Below are positions 24,121 to 38,267 of a stretch of DNA of 64,000 bases, in pieces. This DNA comes from Antitrichia curtipendula (Eukaryota; Streptophyta; Bryopsida; Hypnales; Leucodontaceae). The DNA lies in assembly GCA_951230915.1 (NCBI GenBank), contig OX579634.1, forward strand, positions 14,658,725 to 14,722,724. The letters run 5' to 3'. How positions within the stretch are numbered: position 1 is the stretch's first letter; each line of letters starts with the position of its first letter. The notes under the pieces are model-generated. The model worked only from the letters and a program-made list of their open reading frames with translations, made no database searches and was not told the DNA's origin. A program made the position numbers and the translations under genes.

Positions 24121-24701
24121 CTAGGGGAGGTCACTCTCACTACATTTGGGGTACCCACGTGTGGCGGAGTGATTTTTTGACCCCCTATTTACTTTTGAAT
24201 AAACTATAATTTCATCCTAAAATTTTGAGCTTTGTTTAACAATTACTAAAGGTTTCTGTTGACAAATATTTCAATTCCAAATAACATAAGATATATTGTC
24301 TAGAAAGGGTTGAAAAATGAACTAAAATGGCATGTTCTCCAACTAAAATATTTATAGAGCTCACATGAAGATGACTATTGCATCAATATTCAACCAAAAT
24401 AAACTTTCAATAGAAAGCTATTCTATAGAAAAAAAAAATCATTTTTCAAATTTTTTTTTTCTTATATAATATAGAGGTGTGAAAGTTATTTTCAACTTTA
24501 CAATGTATCTTTTTTCTTAAAATATTTATAACTAATTACTATTAGCATAAAAAATATCAATAATTCAAAACATAAACTTTTAAAGTAGTAAAATCTATCC
24601 ATAATTTTTTTTGGAAAAAAAATTAAATTTTAAGATGTATTACATGTATTACTTTTTCCACCGCACGTGGTTGCTAAAACGCGGGAAGTGTCCTCCCCGG
24701 G
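24121..24701 (+). mobile_element. hAT-like MITE with 8-bp target duplication
   Basis: The element is flanked by a perfect 8-bp direct repeat TACTCATT (24113-24120 and 24702-24709). Its ends are inverted for about 58 bp: left CTAGGGGAGGTCACTC, right (reverse complement) CCCGGGGAGGACACTT. Both arms then share ACCACGTG-type and GGNGGA blocks. The interior is AT-rich with no coding capacity. An 8-bp duplication fits the hAT superfamily, but the termini are not a textbook CAGRG, so the class is tentative. Confidence 0.8.
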
Positions 24702-27700
24702 TACTCATTTTGACATTGAAATTACATGAGTCCTTGTGACTTTGGCTAATTAAGTATTTAATCAACCCAACCAAATTGAATTTGATCATTAAAATAATGT
24801 GGTGTCTTGAGATCTAAATTATCAAAGGACACACTACATATAGGAAGATATTTTTAAAATATATTCCAAATTTGTTAAGAAAAATTATTATTTACTTTTA
24901 CTATTTTTGGTTTTATTATTATTTTATTACAACAAATTCTCATTACTAGCCACAATCCATCTAAAGAGTTTGATGGATTTGAAGAATAACTCTTTTCCCC
25001 CTAAAGTCATCAAGCATCATCTTCTATATAATGTCATAAATTATTTGTATCTAAATCTAACAAAATAATAGACCTTGGAAGTTAAATGAGGTGCCAATAG
25101 GCCTTGGTACATGAACTCAAATGACTGAGATTGTTGTACTTTTAGATATTTGCAATGTAATTTCTCTTTCGCAGACCAACTATTCTTGGTAATGAAAGCA
25201 TGTGACATAGGAGCTTTGAATCCTCTTCCCTGAAATTTCATCTCGGTTTTGTTTTTATAGTCATACATCAACGAGATCAATCTTCCATCCCATTTCACCA
25301 TTCTTCGACTCCATTTCACTTTGGCATTATGAAAATGTCAATACTTACATTATTAATGGCAGCACTAGTTCTCTAGCTGTTCTTTCTTCATCCACAAAGT
25401 TATTGAAATGAAAGTTTGATGCAAGGGGAAGAACACAACAAAAGAAGTATTAACCCTTAAAGAAAATGAAAAACCAAATAAATTCTCAAAATGTGCATAA
25501 ACCTATATTTGACAACGATAATGACCATATTATATATTGGCATGATCTAAGAATAGTTCATCCATCAAATTGTCCAATTGGAGGGGGGGAGGGAAGAATC
25601 TGTTTTATTTGATGTATTCTATAGCCTACTATATTGACTTCTATTTTTATTCTAAATTAAATATAATTTAAATCATTAAAATAAGTGGGAATAGGTAGAG
25701 GTACGTCCAAATTCCAAGACATGACCGCATACATGGGTCATGGTTGAAGTACTTCCAAAAAGATGATCAATATAGCTTGTAATCATTGTAACTTTTATTA
25801 CTTATTGACCAATTCCATTCCAAAAAAATAGCTCATAGGACCTAAGGATGAAATTGGGATTTTAGAGGTCTTTATATCAGTAATTTAAGGTTGTAGGCGA
25901 AACATCTAGTGCATTGTGATTGGAGAAGAAAAAAAAGATTGATCCAAGTTCACTTTTACTTTAAGCCTCATAATTGAAGAGTAATCAAGGATACAAAAAG
26001 GATGAAAAAATGACATGGACTATCCCACATGTCATAAATAAATAAGGCTTCATGATCAAACACAAACTGTACCAAGAAAATCTTAGGAGGTTATCTTCAT
26101 GGATATTTAGAGTGACTAGATCATCCAAAGTTTCCAACGGAGTCAATTGGTCAAGTTTGTCATTCTTTAATGTTCTTTTTTGCTAGAAATATTGTTTTAT
26201 AATTGTCGGTTTTACAACTATGATGCAATTTCTATAGTTGGAATGCATTTTTACTACTAAAATGCAATTTCACTATTGAAATGTGGATAACCCAATGCAA
26301 TACAATGGTTTTGCAAGAAAATAATGTTTATCTAATGGTCCTAATGTAAAAACACATTGATATATTTGTAACCTTAGATGTTAAAATTCTACTTGGAGGT
26401 GAGAAGGGCTAACTAAGAAAGAGGGAGAGGAGAGATATGGAAAAAATAGAGAGTTTCAAGGAATAAAAATAAATAAATGATCATAATTTCATGAAAACTT
26501 GTTTAAGATAATCACATCTCCTTCTTCAATCTAAGCGTTCATTTTACACTATTAACCCCTCAAGAACCTAGACAACACAATCCTCTTCAATTTTTCAATG
26601 GCAAATTATTGGTAGGGTGAAACAAATTTCAATATTTGGTAAACTAGGATCTTATAGAGTAACAAGTTTACATATTTGTTGCATTTTTTTATTTTCAAAT
26701 TTTGAATGTGAGAAGTGTTTAAATTTTATTTAAGAAATGTAGTCTAACAAAAAAAGTGAGCAAACATATCTTTCCAATGTAAAGAATATTAGGAATGGAA
26801 AAAAACATTTTCTTGGACATTTTCAATCTTTACTTTGCAAAAATAAATATGGTTTGGAATTATTTTTTTCAAATTTGTAGTTCTAGCAGTTTAAAAATAA
26901 AAGTTATAATTTTGGTATGATTAAGAACACAAAATAACTAGAATGATTCCAATATTTTTGAAGATGTTCCAAAAAGTATGCTAATAATAAAAAACTCAAG
27001 CACATTTATGTGCAAAAATAATATCAGAGTGGGACAATTCATTGAGAACCTCCATTGTCAAAAAGTTGTTGGACCTTCAAGGGTTAACCCCTTAAGTTCC
27101 TTGACTATGTTTTCACCCAAAACGTTTCAAAATTGCCATTGCTAGTACAAGTACCAAATTTTTTGAAAAAAAACTTTTTTTGACACATGTAACTGTAAGA
27201 TCTTGTAGTATGATGTCTTGAGAACATGTGGTAAAAATTGTAAGAACTTCCACCGCGTGGATTGCAAGATATAAGCATTCAAATTCAATAAAATCATTTT
27301 TTTGGCCCTGCAAAAAACAGGTCAGTTGCACTTCACAAGCTCACTTTTCTATGAAAAAATGAAAATTTTGTAGTGACGCTATTTTTGTAGGTGATACTAA
27401 TTTCCCCCCTTACTGCAGTATTAGCCCAAATCAGTGCATTGTAAATGTCGCTATTAAATGGTACACTGGTGTAACCACGTGAACCCCTCCCCCTCACAGT
27501 CCGGGAAGTTTTTGAGCGTAACCGGCTAAAATCCTAAATTTTCTTGGACCAATCGGTTATTTGAAGCATTCTCCCGACTAGGCCTATTTAAAATAGAGAA
27601 TATTCTCTGATTTTTCTGTTAAACGATCGGCTTTTTTCCGAAGAAAAAGAAAACAATTAGGCAATTCTTGATTTCAATCGGCTAACTTGTAACTAAATGC

Positions 27701-27932
27701 CGGTACTCCCCGTTCATTGCTCCCCCTAACACTTATTAATATGGCTATTATTTACAATGGCATCACGAAAGCTGAACCTACACATCCCATTCAATTACCA
27801 AACACTAATTAACGCTGCCATTCAAGGCAGACTGTCATCCAAGCTGTCCATAAACCAAAGAAGAAGGCCCCATGTCACACCCCATTTCAATAAAATAGAA
27901 CCTCAAAATGTGTACATTATAATAATAAAACA

Positions 27933-28088
27933 TTAACCCTTGAAGGACACGCCCCCCATGACCAAGGTAGTCACCAAAATGCTCCAATTATTAGACCCAT
28001 AGGTGCATTTTCTTCTTCTTTCTGTAGTGAACAATGAAGTCATATATGTATTGGACACTTTTGGTCATCATTACCTTTCAAGGGTTAA
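27933..28088 (+). mobile_element. Short inverted-repeat element, copy 1
   Basis: It begins TTAACCCTTGAAGG and ends CCTTTCAAGGGTTAA, near-perfect inverted termini of about 15 bp over a 156-bp element. The interior has ATGACCAAGGTAGTCACC and GAACAATGAAGTCAT. A related copy is at 62734-62880. Non-coding MITE-like sequence, superfamily unresolved. Confidence 0.7.
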
Positions 28089-29240
28089 CCTTCTAAGTAT
28101 GGAGCCTGTGACCATGATTTAATTAACCAAAATTTTCACTCGAGTAGCCTATTCCATTTAATTTGCTACTATACATGAATTTTTTAAATTTTAATTAAAT
28201 TTTTTTTGATATGATATATGTTCAACGAGTAGTACAATTGTCACATTTTTGGGTGATTTAAAATTTACCTGAAAGTTTTGAAGAAAAAGTGAACAAAATT
28301 CATGTAAAATTCAAAATATGTTTCTAAAATCTAAACATTTCACCATTGATGAATATCATAATATCATAAAATTATACAATAATCAAGATTTTATAATAAT
28401 TTTGTGTATAAAAAAGTGATTATAGATTTTGAAATTTATACTACAATAAAATACTTATTTGAGGAGAGTGGAGTATAATTTTTTCAAATTTAAAGTAGAG
28501 TTGAAAATAGACTTCAATTGGTAGCAGTAGCAACAAAGCCATGAAACACACAAAACTATAGAGTTAAAGATTGATATCCAAGGCCTATACAAGTGTAGTT
28601 AGTTTCTATAAATAATGGGCTTTGGGTGCCAAACTTTGAACAATGTAGCTTGGTGCTCCAAGACCCCTTTTCTACTAGTGTAGCAAACTTCATTTTGTTT
28701 AGGGGTGCTCAAAAATAAAAAAGCAAAATATTTTGAATATTGTAATCTAGTTTCAAGAGTAAAATGCAAGAAACACAAAAGGTCACAACACAAGTTTATT
28801 GTTTTTTTGATGTATTATTCCCTGAAACATGATGATTTTTTTGAATCATTTGCGTAATTGGAGACTTGCAATTGGTTGAAAGTTCAAATAACGAGTTGCA
28901 TGGATAGGACACACAACTAATTCACTTTTCAAATCTAGGATACCATTTTTTCCTAGACAAAGAAGATTGACCCTGCTTATTGCCATAAAAACATTGGAAT
29001 TAAAATTTTTTTTTTTCACCCATGATAAAATTTGCAAATTCTGAACTCATAGTTGCAATCAGAAGGTCCAAGGGAGGTGAAGAAATTCAAAATAGGGGGC
29101 AATTTTTTTATTTACCCTTGTTACATTTACCCTTGGATGGAGCCATAATAAGGAGGGGTCAACCCTCGCTGACCCGTTTTCCCTACATGAATTTGTGACG
29201 GGCCAATGGAGATGCTCTTACAGAGTTACTTAAGATCAGA

Positions 29241-31075
29241 AGTTAGTTGTCAAACCCATTAATGCTAACGGGACGGCAAATCAGATCCCAACACCTCAGT
29301 CCCTGAACCCCAGAATCCACCAATTCCTCTCCAAAATCTACCCCTGGGGGTGGATTATATTCGGGTACTGTACCGATCCGGCCCTGCAAGCACTGCAGAG
29401 AATCAAACGAAAAGGTGGATGCCAGAGCAAGGTTGCTGTAAATTGATGATGGAGCTTCATGGCGAGCCCACCCGCTTCGGCAACGCCATTTTCTCGAACC
29501 CACTCTGTCCCTTGCCTTGCGCCTTCACCTTAGTCACTCTCCTGGTTTCTTCTGTCTGTATTTCTGATTGCAGACATAACAGTAAGCTTTTCGTTAGCAA
29601 GGTAAGCCAGCTTTAACGAGACCTCTGTAAGGTATCCATCAGTTTCTGGAATCAGCCACAGGCTTGGTTTGACTCTTATTCTCTCGTGGCCTGGTGGGTG
29701 CTGGCAAAGTCTTTCTCGTGACCTTTCTTATGATGACATTGTGGTTCAGGGTGGCAAAGTGGTAGCACTTGCTGTGAATGTCCATGTGACTTACCTCCAA
29801 CCAACTCTTTACTCACGCGAGTTTGATTATTGTACCTTGTTAAGTTTTTATCATGGCATTTTAGTTTTCATTTTTTTGGATTTTGGATTTTGAAAATTTT
29901 CCATCCTGTTTGTCGGAGGATGGGTGGGAGGAGAGACACGCAGTGTGGGTGGTAAGGTATAGATCTTTGTGATAGAGAGAGACGGGGTTTGACTGTGCGA
30001 TCGGGGCAAGAGGAATGTGAATGACTCGAGGTTATGTGTTCAATTGGTGTGAAAATCTGTGCGAAGTTGGGCAGGATTTGGGCTGGGGTTAGGGTTGCGA
30101 GATTTTCGATTTTCGGGACAGGAATTGCGGGGTTTTGGAAGAAGGGGACGAATGGAGTGGCAGAGGTTTTGTTAACTGAGATCTGGGATATTGGTTTTGG
30201 TTGTGGTGAGGTTTTTGACTGTTGAAACTGGATTGCAGATTGAAACTGGATCCCCTGGCGAGCAACTGGTGAAGTGATTTGAGCTCGAGATCTGTACTCG
30301 TTTGGGACGAAAGTTCTTCGTCGGCATCGTGAAGGGGGAGTTTCGTGGATCTTAGGGTTGGTTTTCGCCTAGGTCAAAGAGAGACAATCGGGGATGGCGA
30401 GCTATCTTTGACTTGATTTTGAAGATCTGCGAGGTATCAGACAGCAGTTCCTCTCCGAAACAGGGTGAGTGCCGTTTCTGCGCGCCGAGGTGTATGACAG
30501 TCTTCAAGATCCGAGATCTGTGTTCGTCGCGAAATTACGGAGAGTTGTCAGCGTTCGCTTTTCCAGGCCACTTTCTCACAGGATGACGGCTTCAAAGTCG
30601 CGCCACTGCACGAGATGGCGAATCTTAGAGTGATGGAGGGTTTAGGTTCCGATGGCGTTCGTTCCATGAATGCCCAACATTGGAAGAGCACTTTCCCTGG
30701 GACTCGTCAAATTCGTAGGAGCCCCGACTAGGAGAGCAAAAAGGTTGGATTAGGGCAAAACTGGGCCGAATTTGCAGCAACTGGAAATGACAATGGGGTG
30801 CCATGACAGGAACAATGGAAGTCTCTTCTCGTGAAATGATTTCTTCGGAAAACGTTGTTGTCCTAGGGAGCTGGATTTGTGTAGAGCCTCTTGAATCTTA
30901 CCAGCTGGGGTTCCAATAGATTGAATGTGTGATACAGTCGATGATGGTGTGGCAAGTGTGCAGGATATTGTAGAGTGTCATCTTAGAGGTCAAAATAGAG
31001 AGGTTTGAAGATGTAGAACAGGAAATGGTGAGGAATAATGTTGGGTGCTGTTTCATGCTGAGCTTGTGAAGAAGC
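29241..31075. other. Promoter and long 5' leader of WD40 gene (inferred)
   Basis: GC content rises here compared with the desert to the left. No open frame carries a recognised domain. The position directly upstream of the WD40 gene suggests promoter plus a long 5' UTR, possibly with a leader intron, but no start site can be fixed from sequence. Confidence 0.4.
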
Positions 31076-34000
31076 ATGGACGGCACCGCTAGATCGGAGG
31101 ATGAATTTCACGAGACGTTGGAAGACATCACGTCTGCGTCGAGCTCCGACGCCGAAGAAGGTGCGAGACGGTTCATGGGACCACGAGTTGCCCCGGTGAC
31201 GAGCCATGAGCGGCCGCCGGTTTGGACGCCGTCCTCCTTCCATTCCAAATTCTCGGTGTGGAAGGATGACCCGAGCAGTGTCAACGACCGCAGGCAGCGA
31301 TTCTTCAAGAATTGGGGGATCAAAAACTTGCGAGAAGAGTCCGGTGTTGGCCCGGCCTCGTCCTTGGTGACCAAAAACTTGGTGGCTGCCAAGACTGGGG
31401 AAACCTGGGACGGTGTGGACAATGTGAGTGGAAGCTCTTCCCTTCAAGCTGCAAACTTTTCATTTCCATCTCTTGAATTGCTTTGCTTTCAGGATGATCC
31501 TGCGCTGGTCTCCCTCTTTTGACCATCCGCAACTGGAAGGGTGTGCATGTATCCCCTAAGAACGAAATTAAAAAAAATTGGAAGGTCCATTTTGGAAGCT
31601 GATAGTCGATTATTGTTGATTATAATAAATTGAATAAGAGTTAAAAGGTAGGGTCTGAGTGGAAGCTGTTCCCTTCAGGCATTTACTTTCACGACGATCC
31701 TTCACCAAACTAAAATTAAGAAGTCCACTTTTGAAGCTACTATAGTAACTTCCACAACACATTTCTATTGCTCGAAAATGCAGGGTAAGATTTTCTTCTG
31801 TCTATTGGTACATTTTTTAACCTTTCTTGAAGCCTCTTTGGGCCGTTTGGGCATTTAGGGGTTAACGAGTCAGCTGAAGCACACTCTTTGTTTTTTCTTT
31901 CCAAGAGCTTTGGTTTGGTTCTTTATTGCCTCATCATTTATGTTGTACTCCACAAAATGGGTGCGTTAATGGCAACAGGTTGTGTTCGTGCGTATCCCAC
32001 CAAAATTTCGGTTTCTCAGTTTGATCCCTCCTGCCTATGCATGCATTGGAAGCAAGATTTCGGATACAGTAGGAATTGCACCTACTGCACTAGTGACTAC
32101 CAATATAGTCGCCAATTAGACTTCTATTCATTGGCGGGCTTGGCTTCTAGTCGGGTCAATTACGGGGTCGGGTGCATTCAGGCTTGAGGACGAAGAGTTT
32201 AAGTATTTTTTTTACAGAAGACTTTAGTGGTTAAGGGTGCTGGACGTCCCACTCGACAGTTTGAATCTGTCGAATGTTTGAATAGTCATAAATCATTGCA
32301 CTTATATACATTGCCCTGCTCTTGCATGTGCAGGAGATACCGCCTTGCGGAATCTGTGGAGAACATCGCAAGTCAAAGGGTGATTTGACACGTCCTTGCA
32401 AGCATCTAGAGGGCTCACGAGGAAATTTGATGGGAAAGTTGGGAAAGAGAGTCGACAGCAACACGGTCGAAAATGGTTGCAAAAATGTTACCGAGTTTGT
32501 TCAGTTGGATCAAACTGGCAATAATAGGCTGGAAGAGATCAGTGGTGCAGTTCTGAGGGACGGGAAGAGCAAAGCAGGTCCTGTGCTTTCTAGGTTAGGG
32601 CCCTTGAGCCATGGTAGATACAGGAGCGCCGGAACCAGTCCTGACGTTAGTCCTTATCAAGAGGGGACGAACAAAGTCTTGGCCAGTCCTGAGGGCAGTC
32701 TTTCACCTCTTTGGACTCCAGAAGCTGGAAACCTGCACCAAGCCTCCAGTTCCCAGGAAAAACTGTCACAATCATTCGATACTGATAATGGGTACGAGAC
32801 TAGAAGCCAAGATGGATACAGTGCAGCTGATGACTTTGGCATGGACGAAACCGAGTTAAAAATTCGAGACTTGGACAGTGGGAAGGAGTTTTTGATGGAC
32901 AGGTTTAACACGGATGGGTCATTAAACATGCTGAGGGAGGTTGATACAGGTAGGGAGCTGACACTGGCAGAATTTGAGAAGGTGGTGGGGCTTTCTCCGA
33001 TCACGCAGGAGATGAAGAGACGGCAACGAGCTGCAGAAAGTGGGTTCAGCAATGAGAAATCCGGGCTAGGGAAATCCTCAACGAAAAAGAAGAACGGTTG
33101 GCTGAAGTACTTTGTTGTGAAGAAGCCGAAGGAGAAGCCTGTTAGTGGAGGCAGTGTTAGAAGTGAAAAGCACTCGCAAAGCGGTGAGGATACAGATGGC
33201 TCTTCGAGGGGAGGAAGACTTTCTAGGGATGGGTCTACAAAAGGAGTTAACTCAAGAGAAGGCTCATTTGCAGGTCCTGACAGAGAGGGCTCTGCGAAGG
33301 GCGGAAATCCAGCTGATGACACTACTACTGGCTCTTTCTGGAGGCAGTCCAAGAAGGTGAAAGTTAAACTTCGTCGGAAATCTATCAAGGAACTCTCTGA
33401 CTTACACGTAGGGCAGGAGATTCAAGCTCATCAAGGGGCAATTTGGACCATGAAATTTAGTCCTGACGGACGATATCTCGCCAGTGCTGGTCAGGACCGT
33501 GTGGTTCGTGTCTGGGAAGTCCTTGATCATCCAACATTTTCGGAATTTGGTATGCTACTTATTCAAATCAAGTCTTCCAATGATGTTCTGTGCACTAGTT
33601 GCATTTGATGTATGTGCAGACTTCCGGTTCAAATGGTTTAAAGAGTTTGGGAATTTTCTGCAGATTTCTCTGGTGGGCAGTTTGAGAATGGGAATTCAGC
33701 AAATGGGCCATACTCCCAGGGGGATGACGGACTTGCTAAAGATGGCAACGTTAGGTCTAGTCAACATGGGATTCCTAAGGGGGATAAGGAAGGAAGTATC
33801 AAGGGCAGTAGGGATGGGAGCACCGAAGCAGACAAAGACGGCAGCACCAGGGGTGCCAAGGAAGGCAGCACAAGGGGTGGAAAAGGACTGTCCCAAAATA
33901 GGAAGTCTAGCCATCTTGGAAGCAAGGGACCTTTACCGAAACTCTTCTGGCTCTCTGAAAAGCCTGTGCGCTCGTTTTATGGTCACACTGGAGATGTTCT

Positions 34001-37000
34001 GGATTTATCGTGGTCGCAGACTAAGGTATTTTCTCGGAAGCTGTCTATGTATACTTTATTTTTGAAACGTCCAGTGTCTCATCGCGTTGACAATTAATGT
34101 TTGTTCTGGGAACAGACGAGCATTTCGGACAAGCTCCTTTTGTCTTCATCAATGGACAAAACTGTTCGCTTGTGGCATATCTCGGAGGAGCAGTGCCTGC
34201 GGGTCTTTTCCCATAATGATTATGGTGAGTCACAATACAGTGTCGCCACCATGTTGATACACTTAGTTTTCTGCATTAGGTGAATGTGGTTTAGAAATGT
34301 CCATGAATTGGCTTTAGGTAATTTGCCTTTTGGGATATCTTTTCACTTTAGTTCGCTTATTTGGTCGATCGAGTCCTGGAGTTCTCAAATGCTTTAGTCA
34401 GAAATAAGATGTCTCAGTTATTTGAGTGTTTAATGGCAACTCCGACATGCAATCATTAACGTCAGTGAAGTAGTGTTTGATGTTATACATTTAATTAAGT
34501 TTTTTGAAGAGAGGATTGCATATTCTTTAACCTTCAGGGGTGTATTCCCATCCTTTGGGTTTGCAGTCACTTGTGTGCAGTTCAACCCAGTTGATGATAG
34601 TTACTTCTTAAGTGGCGCGTTGGATGATAAGCTTCGGATTTGGAATATCGCTGAACACCAAGTGGTTGACTGGATCGATCTGCGAGAGATGGTCACAGCA
34701 GTGTCTTACACTCCAGACGGAGAGGTACTTCTATATTTCTTGTTGCTTTTTTCACTTTTCATTTCGGAAATTCTGTGTGCTGTATGTTGCTGGTGGAAGA
34801 TCTAACAAAGCGTTTTCTGTATGGGTTGCAGAAAGCTATAGTTGGTTCATATAAAGGAACTTGTCGCTTCTACAACACCACAGGTTTGTTTTCCCCCTTT
34901 CTAGTGGGTTTGACGAAATCTGAATACGGAAATTGTGATGTGGTGGGAATGTTCTGATATTCTTAAATGCTAAGCAATTTGGGGTGCTCTTAAAGTCTAG
35001 AGTTTATTGCAGAGGTGTCAGCTTGATCGTAGAGACTATCAGCATCATTGTATTGCAACAAAGGACTCATATGGAAGTTTCTGTTGCAGGAAATAAACTT
35101 CAGCTTGATGCTTCTATAAACGTTCGCACTGAGAACAAGAAAGGAAGAGGGAAAAAGATAACTGGACTTCATGTAAGATGGCTTGAATGATATTTTTATG
35201 AGTTTTTCACTTGGATACATATGGTTGTGCAATTAATAGGCAGATAGCTTTGCTTTAATTTCAGGTGCTGAGCACCATCGCTGTAGGTCAGCGAATGTAG
35301 ATCAGGAGTAAGACATTTATAGAGATGTGAACAAAAGAGTCCATTCCTCACTTGGAACTTTCCCGTGTAGTTAATTCTTCACCAAATTTAAAACTAACTG
35401 AGAGGAAAAGCCAAAGCCAAAGGAAGCTAAGAAAGAGGGAAAAAATGTATTAAGATTTGAAGTGTAGGCAATTGCCCTACCATCCTTTTACCTGGCCGAG
35501 CACAATTTTGCACTTATAATTCTCAAGGAATGTGTCATGCTCATCAACATCCACAAACATTGTTTTGGCTCTATACTGCTCTTTAGAATTTGGAATGCTC
35601 TTTAGAATTTGGAAGTGCCTTAAATCAAGCTAGCATCTTGTAGATTGAGATTGAATTAGTTTAAAGTGGTGGTAGATTGGTGGTGGATCTATAACAACTT
35701 TAGGAGCCTTCTAATTTTGAATTTATTCTAATATAATTCAATTTTTTTTTTCTACTGCTTCTCTTTGTTTGATATGCCTCAAAATTTAATACCTTTTGTC
35801 TCTCTTTCATAGCTTTTAGAACATTTAGTTAGTTGTAAAATTTGATGAAGTATTGATTATGTGGGGGAAGTATCTCAATGAGGAATGGGTCTTTTTGTCC
35901 CCAACTCTATCTAACATCTCATTATTCTGCAGTGTATGCCTGGGGACCCGGAGAAGGTCCTCGTAACTTCAAACGATTCTCGAATTCGGGTTTACGATCA
36001 TCTGAAACTCTGTGCCAAGTACAAAGGTTCGTTATACTGCTTTATGCTGATTCCGAGACGAAGCTTTAGAAAGCTCTGCTGCTCAATGGAATGAGACATA
36101 TGTTAAGAGCAATAGTGGCATGTTGGGGTCCATCAATTCCGGGAATGTATTTCTTATGCTCAGTAGAATTGTGACATGTGCTTTTAGGTGTACTGCCGTG
36201 CTAAGATTCTCAAATGGTTGTTTTAAAATTTCCGATGAAAGAGGAACGTATTTTGAAGATTGTACTGGGGATTATATGGAAAGTGGCATATGGAAATTGT
36301 ACGGTTTTATTTGGGTCAGAGACTTGCGATTAGTCGCTTGTTTCCTGTTACGCTGGCTGAATCAATCGTTCTGGTTTCCTTGTTCTCAATGCAGGTCTGA
36401 AGAACATAAACAGCCAGATTTCAGCGTCATACACTCGGAATGGAGACTACATCGTCAGCGCAAGCGAGGATTCACGCGTTCTTATTTGGAGTTCGGACAA
36501 CAAGGACCCATCCTCCACCAAATCACTGTACCGAAGAGACAAGCAACTGGCTTGTGAGGAGTTTCACAGCCGTTTCGTTTCAGTGGCTGTGCCGTGGCCG
36601 GAGCCTTCAATCGATTCCAGTGTCTTACAAGCAGATAGTGGAGCTGCCACTGGGTCAGACAGAATGGACAGTGCCCGTGCCGCAAGTGAGCCTGATGACG
36701 CGGGTGGTTTTCAATCCGACGACGACGACGACAAATTCGAGCCTTCCTATGACTTTTTAAGTAGTGGGAGAAGAGATCAAGTTGTAGAAGATGAGGAGGA
36801 AGTACTCCTTGAGAATGTTAGCTTGGATGTGATGAATTCGGGTGATGGCGGGGATTCCTCCCCTCGATTGCAGTCTTGCACAAGCTTCTTCACTGACAGT
36901 GGGCCGAAAGGATCTTCCACATGGCCGGAAGAAAAGCTTCCTGCATTTGGCAGTCCTTTGGCAGGCTTGATGCGCTCAGCTTCGCTGGGAAGCGATGATG

Positions 37001-37158
37001 GCAGGCAAGGCGTTGTTGTGGAGGAGGCAAGCAGCAGCCCGGTCAAATTAGACATCCCTTCTGTTAATTCCCCCCTCTGGGGCTTAGTGGTAGTTACTGC
37101 AGGCTTGGATGGTGAAATAAGGACGTTCCAGAATTATGGCCATCCTGTCCGGCTTTGA
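31076..37158 (+). CDS. WD40-repeat protein, WDR44-like
   Basis: Nine exons join in phase: 31076-31423, 32334-33549, 33664-34025, 34116-34224, 34567-34724, 34832-34883, 35090-35172, 35933-36026 and 36395-37158, giving 1061 aa. The N-terminal ~480 residues are Ser/Gly/Asp-rich and mostly unstructured. WD repeats begin at ~482 ([25 protein letters not shown]) and continue through [60 protein letters not shown] and [18 protein letters not shown]. The last repeat ([20 protein letters not shown]) comes after a ~190-residue acidic insertion. Imperfect (K/R)(D/E)GS repeats lie before and after the first WD repeat. This layout matches plant transducin/WD40 proteins related to WDR44, a RAB11-binding protein in animals; a trafficking role is inferred from family only. 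AATAAA signals are at 37434-37443. Confidence 0.9.
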
Positions 37159-38267
37159 GTTATGGCGCTCGATTCAGCGCTGTTGCAGGATGTGTATGTG
37201 TTGAAGCATTTTTTTGAAAATGCCTTTTACCTTCTGATCACGAATTGTGATCGTCGATTCATTTTCCTGCCAAGTCACTTTTCCTTTTTCCTCTAGCTTA
37301 GCACAGTAATAGATCGTGGAGTTTGGAGTTTGAGGGAGAGCTTTTGATCAATTGATGGCGACGCACTAGACTGTCAAAATGTTGTAGAAGCTCGTGTAGG
37401 CTCGTAGATGCGTGATTCGAATCCTTACATTGTAATAAATAAATACCTGACGTCAGATGCTCTAGTAATTCTCTTGATTATTTTACGAGCACTGTTCGTG
37501 ATGCATGAAGTTGTCTGAATTGGTACCACCGGATACTATACTAAGAGGAAGACAACCCGATAGACAAAGTCCAGGCCAGGAACAATTATGAATGTGGAAG
37601 GTAATATGTAGCATAGAAGTCTTTAATTTGGTGATCTGGTTCAGGATTTGAAGGTAATATGTAACGTAGAACTCATCCATTTGGTGATCTGGTTCAGGAA
37701 CTGAAATGCAGAGAAGGTGACAGTTGGACTGCTTTATTTCACCACTTCGCCTCTTCGTCTACTTCGCTATTTCTGGTGTTGCTTCCCAACATGCTCAAGC
37801 GCCACGCCACTCTTCGAATCTCAGTCCCATTTTGCGTTTCCTTTCTGAAGATGGAGAGCATGTTTGGGTTACCATTAGTTTATTTTCAATGCTGGGAAAC
37901 TGGCGTTTTAGACTACCATTGGTAGCTCACTTGATTTTAGGTTTGCGGAGTTATGCTGGGGGCCGACTTGGAAGGGAGAGTTAGCTAACTTCCAACACTG
38001 TCGAGAGTTCTGTTCGGGTTGCATGCTTTTTCAGAGTTATGTATCATAGTTTTAAATGCGACATTAGTGGCAAATCCAGTCAATGGAGATGCTCTGGACG
38101 AGTTTATTAACTTGAGGCTTATGCGCCTGGACATGCTCAGCCAAGATTTTCAGAGAAGTGCAGCTTGGTCCGGCTCCAAAATGAGCCACTGTGCTCGGGC
38201 ACCGAGTGACGGGGAATTGGGGCGCTGAACGAGAGGAGGTTTCTTTTTGCTCTTTCAATTGAAGGAT
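37159..38267. other. Intergenic between WD40 and DUF674 genes
   Basis: The first ~290 bases are the probable 3' UTR of the WD40 gene, with overlapping AATAAA signals at 37434-37443. The remainder may contain the promoter and leader of the DUF674 gene that starts at 38268. No separate gene is supported. Confidence 0.5.

Larger units (their letters stand above)
21279..29240. other. AT-rich gene desert
   Basis: About 8 kb of AT-rich sequence with no open frame that looks like a conserved protein and no splice-consistent gene model. It contains the hAT-like element at 24121-24701 and the small inverted-repeat element at 27933-28088. Near 29201-29220 the sequence CCAATGGAGATGCTC followed by TTA looks like a lone PIF/Harbinger end; I could not find its partner. 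Confidence 0.6.

Noticed and set aside
29201..29223. Lone PIF/Harbinger-type end (reverse GAGCATCTCCATTGG)
   Set aside because: No matching left end or TAA/TTA duplication found within 1 kb; too little for an element call.
32657..33388. 243-aa minus-strand frame
   Set aside because: Antisense shadow of the WD40 gene's Ser/Gly-rich exon 2.
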